Shown piece by piece: positions 9,808 through 18,744 of a DNA stretch of 64,000 nt. The DNA comes from Scheffersomyces stipitis CBS 6054 (Eukaryota; Ascomycota; Pichiomycetes; Serinales; Debaryomycetaceae), in the NCBI RefSeq assembly GCF_000209165.1, contig NC_009068.1, positions 1,116,001 through 1,180,000 on the forward strand, written 5' to 3'. Within the stretch, counting starts at the first letter, position 1. Each line of letters begins with the position of its first letter. The notes under the pieces were generated by a model. The model was not told the origin of the DNA. It saw nothing but the letters and a program-made list of their open reading frames with translations, and did no database searches. The position numbers were made by a program, and so were the translations under genes.

Positions 9808-12324
9808 ATGGCGATAGCGGTAGACTTTATGGGTTTGAAGAACGACTTGCCAGGTAACAGAAGCAAAGGAGCTGGCAGAGCCGATTTGTATGGCACAAAT
9901 GCAAATCCTGCAACCAACTGCCAAAGCAGCCATAAACAGAATTATAGTCAGAACCAAAATTACAGCCAAAATATGAACACAAATTTGAACTACAATTTCC
10001 ACAAAAAAAACGACGCCAAAGTCAAGAAGAACAATGGTGGCGTCCGTCTGGGGTCGTCCAGTAGAAGGGCTTCGTTCACCGACGCCTACGACACCGACTT
10101 GAGTTCCGATGTTGAATCTGTGATCCATCCCTTTTTGCGCCCGCTGCAAAAAACGGCAAGCAACCATGTAGGTGCGAGTCGGTTTAACACGCTCAAGTAT
10201 TTCACCCTTGTAGTCGTGCTTTTTCCATCTGTCATAGCTGTGGCAGTTCCGTCGGGAGACGTGGATACGTCGACAGGTGACTTTATAGCCAATGCCATAA
10301 CTGATGCATTAATGATATTCATTGTGAGCTGGCTGGTTAAAACAGCAGTGGAGTGGCCCTGGGATTGGTTGTCGCAATTGCAAGAAACACGTCAGAGGCT
10401 CATAAATCATGTAAATTCTCGCATTATTGGCTCTACAGACGAGTTGGCCCACGAGTCAGCAATTCACGAAGAGGCTACAATGGCCACAATCAGAATGGTG
10501 AAAAAGGTAATGAGCTACGAGAAGTTAGCCATGCTTTCTTCTCTTGTTTTGTCGATGTTTGCCTCAATTTTGATGGTTTGGACTCGAAACCACGTTATAC
10601 TAGACGACTCAAGACGTAAGCTAGTGTTTAGCGACTTGAATATCGGCTTATTTCAATTTTGGTCTGTGTTCAGGATCATACTACAAGTGATTGAAAACCT
10701 CCAGAGAGTGTCTATGGACTCTGATTCGAATGCCTTCAGTAAAATCAGTTCTATAGACAACGCTACTGGTGCTGTTTCTCCTTCAGTTGAATATGGTTTG
10801 GTAACGGAAAGTAATTTGGATTTGTTTCTCCCTTCTAAACCTCTTCGTCACGATTCAACACTCGTGCACACTGTCAGGAACAGCTTTGAGAAGTTATTCT
10901 TCTTTATCAACTTTTCACTTAATGCTTCTCACGATGACTACAAGTCACATCAAGAACAGCTTAACAACGTGATCCGAGCCAACAACGAAGAGAGCAATCG
11001 CAAAATTTCACAACTCGAAGATTCTTCTGAAGAACAGAAATCCATGATTGAAAAGCTTTCCGAAGCCCAAAAAGCTGAATTTGAAAATATAAGCACGAAT
11101 TTCACAAAGTTAGAGAGAGCCCTAGTAGAACTTAGTAAAGCAAAACAAAAGGAGAAAGACTTGAAATTTGTCAAGCCCTTTCCGTTGAACCTTTCTTCTC
11201 CAAGCACAAGTCCACATGATGAATCATTTGCTGATAACTTGTCTCCATTATCAATAGAGAGTTCCAAATTGGGAAAGGCGAATGGATTCAAGAAGTCACC
11301 CATGCAAACGATTTTTGAAGCTGAGCATGAGAGTTCACCAGATGTGGAATCATTACCAGCGAGAAATGAAATTTCTCAAGATATGAATTCTCTTGCGGTC
11401 CATGATGATTCGATGGACCCTAGAAAGGTATTTTATCAATCAGAATCTCATGATTTGAGAGATAGAAACTTTTCATTGCACGGTCTTCCATTTTCATCCA
11501 CAATCAAACACATAATAACAAGGAAATTCTACCCACCACAAGATCACCCTCAAGGTGAGTTGGATCCAGATGTAGGCTACGAATCTGAACAAATTTCATC
11601 AGAATTCAGACTATCCATGGGCAGTGTAGGTGAAAATAATACGACTGTATTACAGAGGACGAAGCATTTCATAAAGGTATTGAGGCACGAAGTTTCATTG
11701 GCTGAAGTTGTAAGAAATCCAATGATTATTGGTTACATAATTGAGGAAAGAATTGTTCCAGCTATTCAAAGACAGATGCAAATGAATTACGATGAGTATT
11801 TCAGAAGAGTTGAATTCATTAAGGTGATCATCTTCGAAATTATGAATAAGTACGTTTTCTTGAATTTCAGTGCCATAATGGCATGGATGGACAAGTTCAA
11901 TGAGATCTATATGGATCCCATTAGACACACGAAAAGTTTTTTGCTTCTTGTTTTCACCAAATTGCCTATGAGCATTCTAGGTTTATACTTTAGCGTGTTG
12001 TTCTTTGTCCCTAAGATTTTGATCAAGATATTCTTGTTGAATCCCTTGATTTATGCAGTTTATCTTGTAGTTGGCGACACCAACGACACTGTGAAAAATC
12101 ATAGAATTAATGGTTCTATTCCGAGATCAAAAGGGCTGTTTCAGGGAATGAAAAAATTCCATTTGCCCTCTGGCAAGTCTCTGGTTCAAAGTGATGGTAG
12201 ACGTCAAAACAGAACTCGCGAGGTATTGTTACAAAAGTTGGTACAGCGCTACGATCTTAACTCCACCGAAAACATGTATCAGGAGAACACGCCGGTGTTG
12301 CTATATAGTGAGAAGGGAAATTAG
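9808..12324 (+). CDS. Conserved fungal multi-pass membrane protein of unknown function
   Basis: 838 residues from an ATG. I do not recognise an assigned function. Residues 1-110 are Asn-rich and basic (several YSQNQN-like stretches). Hydrophobic segments are at about 132-150 (FTLVVVLFPSVIAVAVP), 167-184 (ALMIFIVSWLVKTAVEW), 238-258 (LAMLSSLVLSMFASILMVW) and 275-290; the Trp-rich motif VEWPWDWL and the following basic helix look conserved as in similar proteins of other fungi. Residues 370-455 form a coiled coil, 455-600 is polar, and the C-terminus has a further hydrophobic block at about 712-760. The layout (N-terminal membrane domain, coiled coil, C-terminal membrane hairpin) suggests an ER or nuclear-envelope protein, but that is a guess. 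Confidence 0.7.
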   Translation: MAIAVDFMGLKNDLPGNRSKGAGRADLYGTNANPATNCQSSHKQNYSQNQNYSQNMNTNLNYNFHKKNDAKVKKNNGGVRLGSSSRRASFTDAYDTDLSSDVESVIHPFLRPLQKTASNHVGASRFNTLKYFTLVVVLFPSVIAVAVPSGDVDTSTGDFIANAITDALMIFIVSWLVKTAVEWPWDWLSQLQETRQRLINHVNSRIIGSTDELAHESAIHEEATMATIRMVKKVMSYEKLAMLSSLVLSMFASILMVWTRNHVILDDSRRKLVFSDLNIGLFQFWSVFRIILQVIENLQRVSMDSDSNAFSKISSIDNATGAVSPSVEYGLVTESNLDLFLPSKPLRHDSTLVHTVRNSFEKLFFFINFSLNASHDDYKSHQEQLNNVIRANNEESNRKISQLEDSSEEQKSMIEKLSEAQKAEFENISTNFTKLERALVELSKAKQKEKDLKFVKPFPLNLSSPSTSPHDESFADNLSPLSIESSKLGKANGFKKSPMQTIFEAEHESSPDVESLPARNEISQDMNSLAVHDDSMDPRKVFYQSESHDLRDRNFSLHGLPFSSTIKHIITRKFYPPQDHPQGELDPDVGYESEQISSEFRLSMGSVGENNTTVLQRTKHFIKVLRHEVSLAEVVRNPMIIGYIIEERIVPAIQRQMQMNYDEYFRRVEFIKVIIFEIMNKYVFLNFSAIMAWMDKFNEIYMDPIRHTKSFLLLVFTKLPMSILGLYFSVLFFVPKILIKIFLLNPLIYAVYLVVGDTNDTVKNHRINGSIPRSKGLFQGMKKFHLPSGKSLVQSDGRRQNRTREVLLQKLVQRYDLNSTENMYQENTPVLLYSEKGN

Positions 12325-12650
12325 TTCCCTGTTAATTATTAATTGTATTTTTGCTAATATTCATTGCTATTCATTCGTTTAGTAGCTCATTTCTGTGTTC
12401 TCTTTATTCTGAACTCATTTTTCGCAGCTATTGTCGCATTTTAGTGTCACATTTTTGGTTGCGTCACATCTCCTCCGTTAAAGATTATTTCAATATTACA
12501 AAGCCACGAACATGAAGAGGAATCAAACGAAGCTTCTTCCATTGGCATTTGGAGTTTTCTGGTATATACATCTGGAGCCAATCATTATTGAAGAATTTGG
12601 CCATCTTCGTAAAGCTCTGGTCTTTTTTTGTGTCTAAAGAGTCAAAATAG
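12325..12650. other. Intergenic region upstream of the F-box gene, with interrupted frame
   Basis: T-rich DNA. From the ATG at 12512 a 41-codon frame runs to a TAA at 12635-12637. This frame is the same as that of the F-box gene downstream, which reopens at 12638. GTAAAG at 12609 and AATAG at 12648-12650 could be splice signals, but the 42-nt spacing is too short for a safe call. Confidence 0.35.
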
Positions 12651-14056
12651 CCAACAAACGACGTCCCAAGAAGGTACGTCCTCCTTACAAGAGGTACGTC
12701 TACAAATCCAGCTTCGCCAATACTGCCAATTCGAGCGACGAGGAGCTGGATACCGAAGTCGGAACCCATGCAGATCAACAAGGAAACTATAAGGACTTTT
12801 CTCGTAAGACAAACTTGAATATCAGCTCGGTGTATGTGCTTACAAATAGTGGTGAACCTGGAAATGGATTAACTTATACAAATTCAAAAGTATGGCCAAG
12901 ATCTCAGTTCGAAAAAATAGACGTTCTCAAATGTTGTATCAACAATGGAAATGAAGACTATATGCATCAAGTCCAGCAGGCTCTAGAAGTACAGCGATAT
13001 GAAGATAGCCTCATGAGGCTACCTGTAGAAATCATGGTTCGCATATTCGAAATGCTAGATGTTAGAGGCAAGCTCAAACCTCGATTCTTGAGAGTGTGCA
13101 AGTTGTTCTACTTGCTAATCCTACCCATGATATATAGATGTCCGATTCTCAAGGCTACGAACTTTTTCTCGTTTGTAGAAACCATCTCTAGCAGCAAGAC
13201 TATCGGCCATTATATTCGAGAACTTGATCTTTCTTACATTATCCAAACAGGCAAAAACGCATTTGTAGCGAAACTCTTGAAAAGATCAAGAAAAAATTTA
13301 CTAGCCTTTGTCGCTCCTCAGACCAGTTTCGGTTTGGGACCTTTGATTGCATTAAAGAATTGTGAGCAGTTGAAAGTATTGGATCTTCGGTTGGTCTCAG
13401 AAACACTCAACCTCGAGGAACTTTTCAACTCCATCAGAAACCTTCACAATCTCACGCATTTGTCGTTTCCACGGTCTTCAATCCTGATCAACGACTATAA
13501 ATCTATCAACTGGCCACCTAAACTTTCGTACCTCCGAATTTCAGGAGGTATCTCAGACGATTTCTTGCGAGACTCTCATTTTCCACTGACTATAAATCAG
13601 ATTGAATTTGCCCATTGTCCAGCCATACTGGATGTGGGGCTTGGGAACTTGCTCCTTAGAATCGGTCGCAACTTGAAGTCGCTCCGAATACAGTATCCCA
13701 TGCCTGGACTCAAGACAGAGTCGTTGGATGATGTTTTTCGGTTCTGTCCCAATTTGTATACGTTAGAAGTGGCTGTAGACTATGTGTCTACACGATTCTT
13801 TGATGAAGAGAACTTGCAGTACATGGATTCGTTTCGTCCCTTACGTACAATGTATATAAATAGCAGTGGACTGCTTGGTACGTCGACGAAATTGGACCCC
13901 ATCGATCTAGCGGTGGCCATTAACGAAGACCGCTTGCCGTTCCTTAAGAATCTTCAAGTCACAGCCAAGCTCGGGTGGGATCCCAAGTCTGAGTACGTGA
14001 CATATATAGCTGATGAGCTCGACGAGCGGAATGGTGGTCTCTACATTGGCTATTAG
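12651..14056 (+). CDS. F-box protein (YDR306C-like), 5' end uncertain
   Basis: The frame is open from 12638 to the stop at 14054-14056, but its first ATG is only at 12962. The stretch before that ATG (KKVRPPYKRYVYKSS, then an acidic NSSDEELDTE patch) looks like real protein, so a spliced first exon ending before an AATAG acceptor at 12650 is likely; I could not find a convincing donor. Translation from 12962 alone would give 364 residues and still keep the F-box. The F-box (SLMRLPVEIMVRIFEMLDVRGKLKPRFLRVCKLFYLLILPMIYR) lies just after that ATG and is followed by irregular leucine-rich repeats (LKVLDLRLVSE, LTHLSFPRSS, LKSLRIQYP). F-box proteins bind Skp1 and present substrates to SCF ubiquitin ligases; the target here is unknown. 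The overall form resembles S. cerevisiae YDR306C. Confidence 0.75.
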
Positions 14057-14607
14057 AATGTTAATGAGTAGCATAGAAACGATTAATCACTTGCATTATG
14101 TAATATATGTATATTATGAGAATGGCTGCGAATCTAAGTATCTACGGGCATAGAATTAGTGGAATACTTTAAAAGGGTACATTGGTGAATGTAAAGGAGT
14201 ATTCGTATAGCCATATTGATATATACCCAGTTATAACGGTACATATTGTTTTACTATGGCAGAATGGTAAAGAACAAAAGAGTAAAACTGAGTAAGCCAT
14301 CTTGTTCACCACAGTAGAGAGGTCAACTATTACTTCAACTATTACACTACACTCAACTAGACATAAAAAGTTCACAAAGATACAACTCCAGCAACTTATG
14401 AAACCCTATCGGAGCATACGAAAGTCATCAAATCTTGTCATATTGAATCTAGCAAATCGTCACTTTCTACTTAATCCTACCTCTATTCTTCCGGAGAGGT
14501 GGTTTTTATCTGCATTACTCTGTCAAAGCTAATGCGCATAGATCTAAAATAAGAACACTTTTTTCATTTGTCTTTCGATCATTAGGCAATTGTCGTTACC
14601 AATCTCC
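14057..14607. other. Intergenic region upstream of TRS65
   Basis: 551 bp, AT-rich, with no supported gene. Small frames on both strands begin at non-ATG codons or have no resemblance to known proteins. It serves as promoter of TRS65 and 3' region of the F-box gene. Confidence 0.4.
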
Positions 14608-16755
14608 ATGAGCATTTCGATCGTGCTCCCGTCCAACCCAGATCGGCTCCGGGGAGTGACGGATATCGACAAGTTTCTCTTTGTTTGCAACCCCAGCGCC
14701 CTGACCCGGAGAATTGTGTTTTTTGACGAATCGATAGTAGGCTACATCGTATACCAGGGTCAGGAATTACCATCTCACCGAAGCCAGGTGTATTTGGACG
14801 TCACAATCCTTCCAGCGGATATAGTGGAGAACCAGAATCCCGAGAAATACCTCAGTTTAGGCTCTGCTGCGTCGGTTAATAATAACACCAATAATGGAAA
14901 TGGTGCGGTAGTTAACGATGTTGATGTAAATGAAGAAAATCATGGCTTGAACAATTTCAGAATCACAGACTTGTTGTTGAAAGAAGAGAACTTAATATTC
15001 GACAATGTCGAATCACAAGCCAATGGAAATCATTATTCTATTTGGAGATTCGAAGTTCCCATCATTTATCCTAGAAGACGGTTTTCCAATCCTATCCTCT
15101 TCTTGCTGTGTGCCATACATGATTCTGGAACTGATAACAATCTCCAATTGAGCACACTTAGCCTCCACTCGTCAGATGAATGCCTACCTGATTACCTTCC
15201 AGGAAGAGCAAATAACCTTATTGCGGAGATGAACAACCAGATCAGTAAATCTGCAGATAGTGAAGTTGTTGATGTAGACACCTATGAGCTATCTGAAAAA
15301 ATGCTCAAAACTCAGCCTGTTAATCATAGACGCAGTGCGAGCCTACAGCCCGAGAGTGACAACATCAGCTCTAGTGAAATCCCGGTGAAAGACAACAAAG
15401 ACAACTCTATTCTTGAAAACACCACCATCAACACCCAGCTGTTGCATGAACTAAAAGCCAGCATTCGCATACCTGTCTCGGTTTCCTTGGTGATCAGAAT
15501 CAAGTCGACGAAACCAGCAGGTCGTAACAATTTGCTCTTGGCCACGTTGAACATAGAATCTTCTGAGGAACTTTCTAAGCTTCTTGTAGAGGTATTGGGC
15601 AACACTCCTGAGTACTACTTCAACATCTCGAGTTTGTCTATGGACTTCAAGTATGGAGATATTAAAGAAATCAAGACTGATAGTCTTAGGCTTCCGTTAA
15701 GGTTTAAGTCGCTGGATTCGATCAACTTTACCTACAAGCTCACTAACAACGAAGTATTGGACAAGGAGTTGAAGAACGCCGACAGCAATAACTACATGTT
15801 CAGCCGTCCTGTGAATATCAAACTCGTAGTTCAGATCCAAAAGTATATACCCAAATTGGATACTTACGAAAACCTCAGTGGCACCATCACCACGTCATGG
15901 TCTCCTTATTTGGACTTCAGCATTATAGCCCCGCCCATCAACAGTTCGTTGAAAACCACAAATACTTATTCTCAGCAATCACTGGCATCTTCTCAAACGC
16001 AACCAGTAGTGCCAGTTCTGGGAAGTTTGCAGACTTCAAAATTGTTGAACAGCACTCGTAAGTCGGCTATGATTAACTCTCTATACAAGCTCAAGAGTCC
16101 CAACCCCACAACATACAGTGCAAACAATATCATGGGAACTTTGGGATCGAATTCTTCCGTCAATAGTGTTTCCAGCTATCTGACTGCTCAGAAGAAGCTA
16201 AACAAGTCCATGGCAGCAGCATCAGCTTCGTCGGTTACTGTTAATTTGACTACCAACAATAACTCTACCTTGACTGGTTTGAAGCTAAACTTTAAGGGAA
16301 AATTGAATATCAAGTTGGGAGAAGTGAATAATTGGAAAATACAGGCTATCAACAACTCTCCCAGTAGGTTGAATTTGTCGCTTCTAGTGCAGAATCCCAT
16401 CAACTTCAATCCTATCTATAATTCAGGGACAACTTCCAACAACGTGTCTTCGTCTAATTTGCTTAATTCAGAAGCTGTCACGGGACAAAGCAACGCCAGT
16501 AACGACATCATAGTGTACAACAAATTTCAGCTCTATTCGTTGTACAACTCGTTGAAGATGAACACCAACGGTGTAATCATCTTAAACAACGACATTCGCA
16601 TAGGACCTTTGGATTCCAACACCGTCTTCGAGACCGACATAAAACTCATAGGTATTTCCAAGGGGATTTTCAACTTGGATGGTATTAAGATCTTTGACAT
16701 CAACAGCGGTGATGGCCTTGATTTTGGGAAATTGGTGGAAGTGTTTGTTATCTAG
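14608..16755 (+). CDS. TRS65: TRAPPII complex subunit Trs65
   Basis: The first ATG of the frame is at 14608 (MSISIVLPSNPDRLRGVTD), giving 715 residues; the frame continues upstream to 14590 only through a TTG. Trs65 (Kre11) is a fungal subunit of TRAPPII, the exchange-factor complex for Ypt31/32 at the late Golgi, and it contacts Trs120 and the Arf exchange factors. The best evidence is at the two ends: the N-terminal KFLFVCNPS / RIVFFDESIVGYIVYQGQ segment, and the C-terminal NKFQLYSLYNSLKMNTNGVI, VILNNDIRIGPL and KLIGISKGIFNLDGIKIFD segments, which align with S. cerevisiae Trs65. The middle is Asn/Ser-rich and longer than in S. cerevisiae (560 residues). The C-terminal third has the beta-sandwich look of this family. 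Confidence 0.88.
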   Translation: MSISIVLPSNPDRLRGVTDIDKFLFVCNPSALTRRIVFFDESIVGYIVYQGQELPSHRSQVYLDVTILPADIVENQNPEKYLSLGSAASVNNNTNNGNGAVVNDVDVNEENHGLNNFRITDLLLKEENLIFDNVESQANGNHYSIWRFEVPIIYPRRRFSNPILFLLCAIHDSGTDNNLQLSTLSLHSSDECLPDYLPGRANNLIAEMNNQISKSADSEVVDVDTYELSEKMLKTQPVNHRRSASLQPESDNISSSEIPVKDNKDNSILENTTINTQLLHELKASIRIPVSVSLVIRIKSTKPAGRNNLLLATLNIESSEELSKLLVEVLGNTPEYYFNISSLSMDFKYGDIKEIKTDSLRLPLRFKSLDSINFTYKLTNNEVLDKELKNADSNNYMFSRPVNIKLVVQIQKYIPKLDTYENLSGTITTSWSPYLDFSIIAPPINSSLKTTNTYSQQSLASSQTQPVVPVLGSLQTSKLLNSTRKSAMINSLYKLKSPNPTTYSANNIMGTLGSNSSVNSVSSYLTAQKKLNKSMAAASASSVTVNLTTNNNSTLTGLKLNFKGKLNIKLGEVNNWKIQAINNSPSRLNLSLLVQNPINFNPIYNSGTTSNNVSSSNLLNSEAVTGQSNASNDIIVYNKFQLYSLYNSLKMNTNGVIILNNDIRIGPLDSNTVFETDIKLIGISKGIFNLDGIKIFDINSGDGLDFGKLVEVFVI

Positions 16756-16904
16756 ACAAACCACATGTCATACAGTAAATATTTTAGACAAATATCAGGA
16801 ATAGAATAAATGATATGAATGCATTATAAGCACTTTATGGGAAATGCTAGTAATTTAAACTGTTTATGAATAGTGACAATGATATAAACGGTTGCAAAAA
16901 AAAA

Positions 16905-17013
16905 GGGGCGAGCTGGGAATTGAACCCAGGGCCTCTCGCATGCTTGTAGTAATCAATTTAGTTTTGCTAAATCGTCGCCCAAAGCGAGAATCATACCACT
17001 AGACCACACGCCC
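16905..17013 (-). tRNA. tRNA-Pro (anticodon UGG) with 37-nt intron
   Basis: On the minus strand the gene begins GGGCGTGTGGTCTAGTGG and ends CCCAGCTCGCCCC, matching yeast tRNA-Pro(UGG). The anticodon stem CTCGC/GCGAG encloses the loop TTTGGGT, split after position 37 by a 37-nt intron. The mature length is 72 nt. The B box is GGGTTCAATTCCC. A run of T after the 3' end (A-run at 16895-16904 on the plus strand) is the Pol III terminator. Intron presence in this isoacceptor is shared with S. cerevisiae. Confidence 0.97.
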
Positions 17014-17879
17014 AATTTTCTTGTCGGAAAAGTGCAAGATATCAATATACAGTCGCTATTGAATTTGTTTGGTAGCGCGGCCAATTTTTCCACTTCCTTG
17101 TATGATTTATGTTTCCAAGTAACTTTACAATTTCTAAGGTATCACATAAGTTTAGGGTCATATAAACTGCTGGTTTGAAGCATTGGGTTTCACCTAGACT
17201 TGCCCTATGGATTAGTGGAAACTCTTTACACTATAGTAAATAGGTACATTCCATTTCGTAAAAACGAGACTTTCTTGCACTTGAATAAAAGAGTTGGACA
17301 CTTCTTCTGTGACGAATTATAGTCAAAATTCTTCTGGTATCCTATTTGTAATGAGACATTATTTAGAGATTATTATTGATAATGAAATAATCTTTATGTA
17401 GTAATCATTTGCAATTTAATAATCGTGTCAATTATTGTTCAAAAAAACCAGAATCTGATCGATGTTTTCAATTTTTCAATTTGTTTAGGTTTGCTCTCTT
17501 CTCAATCTATCAATGGTGATAGTTTTACTTATATAAAAACTTCTAAAAGAACTTAAGATCTGATGTTCATATTTGGTTATTGGCTGTTAGCCCCAAAAGA
17601 TAAATAGATGCAAAATCCTGCATGCAAACACAGCATAATCAACAATATTGTTGCAAAATGAGAGTACAAACAACTACATCCAAACCCAGGCTAGTTAGGA
17701 ATAGAAAGAAAGTGAAACAAGTTTATGGGAGTTTGAAGATCATCTTTCTGGAAATTCTTTACAAGCAGAAGAAGAAAACCTGAGGCTATCAGATTGGATC
17801 AGAGACCGACTAGATGGATACAGTAGCTTTGGTACAAGCAGAATAGGAAGCTTCCACTCCTCCTCACTCCGATAAACAC

Positions 17880-18191
17880 ATGATTGTTTACGAAATAGTT
17901 TCCTTATACTTTTATGTCCTCAGTCTAGCGATCCCCTTGTATACCTTTGCTCTATTCAATGGCTACAACCACCACACCAACATTCATTACCTACTTCTAC
18001 ACATTATGTGGACAACTGCTGGGTACATCACGTCAAAGAAAGCTACCAGCGACTGCCATTTATGGTTAATACTATTATTTGCTGGTCAAATAGTTCCAAC
18101 CTGGTACGCGTTCTTAAAGATCAAGGGCGACAACAAAGTCATTATCCATATACAGATTATTGGAAGACGTAAGAAGAAAAGGGCAGTTTAG
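17880..18191 (+). CDS. Dubious small hydrophobic protein
   Basis: 103 codons from an ATG. The product would have two or three hydrophobic stretches (IVSLYFYVLSLAIPLYTFALF, residues 5-25; LWLILLFAGQIVPTWYAFL, about 62-80) and a basic tail (GRRKKKRAV). I do not recognise it. The length is within reach of chance in AT-rich DNA and there is no flanking evidence, so it may not be a gene. Confidence 0.2.
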   Translation: MIVYEIVSLYFYVLSLAIPLYTFALFNGYNHHTNIHYLLLHIMWTTAGYITSKKATSDCHLWLILLFAGQIVPTWYAFLKIKGDNKVIIHIQIIGRRKKKRAV

Positions 18192-18427
18192 ATACGGATT
18201 CAATGAATCCAAAACTAAGCTAGAGAGAAAAGTAAAGGACAACAATATTCCAAGAAGTACGAGGATTATCACATATTTACATACACCTATGTATGCATGG
18301 AACGAAGTCCGCATGTGGAATTGATCTGTGAGCTACTTTAGCAAACAGTTTTAACTACAAATGTACTCAAATAACCGATAATGATAATGATTTCACGGTC
18401 TAGACCTAGGCGACAGAAGAAATAAAC

Positions 18428-18451
18428 GTTTACGGATACGTTTACGGATAC
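18428..18451. repeat. Tandem duplication of a 12-bp unit
   Basis: GTTTACGGATAC occurs twice without a gap (18428-18439 and 18440-18451), followed by the palindromic GTGCACATGCAC. It lies about 300 bp upstream of PRD1; function unknown. Confidence 0.6.
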
Positions 18452-18744
18452 GTGCACATGCACCAAAATCACTAGAGCCATAGACGTGAGGCGTGTAATT
18501 TTCAACCATAAGATAGCCGCATAGTGCAAAGGCACCAGAGCCATACAAAAATAAGGAGTGTATAAGCCGGCCCGTTTCTCCACACAATGGCAAATGCGAG
18601 ATAGACTTGTGTGAAAAATTCCTGATTTCAGCATAGAACCTAGCTTACTATATAGTCTACAACCTGCGGCCTACCAATTGACTTCTAACCTTTTATCCAC
18701 TCTCAGATTGTAAAGTAAGGAAAAGGAAATAAGAACTTTTCAAT

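Larger units (their letters stand above)
17014..18744. other. 1.7 kb intergenic region between tRNA-Pro and PRD1
   Basis: AT-rich DNA upstream of tRNA-Pro and PRD1. It contains one dubious small frame (17880-18191, listed separately) and a 12-bp tandem duplication at 18428-18451. I see no recognisable LTR or retrotransposon remnant, although tRNA flanks are common insertion sites. Confidence 0.35.

Noticed and set aside
12485..12781. 98-codon minus-strand frame before the F-box gene
   Set aside because: It runs antisense to the coding-like 5' part of the F-box gene and has no family resemblance.
16895..17080. Search for LTR retrotransposon remnants at the tRNA flanks
   Set aside because: No TG...CA LTR ends, primer-binding site or reverse transcriptase/integrase motifs seen near either tRNA.
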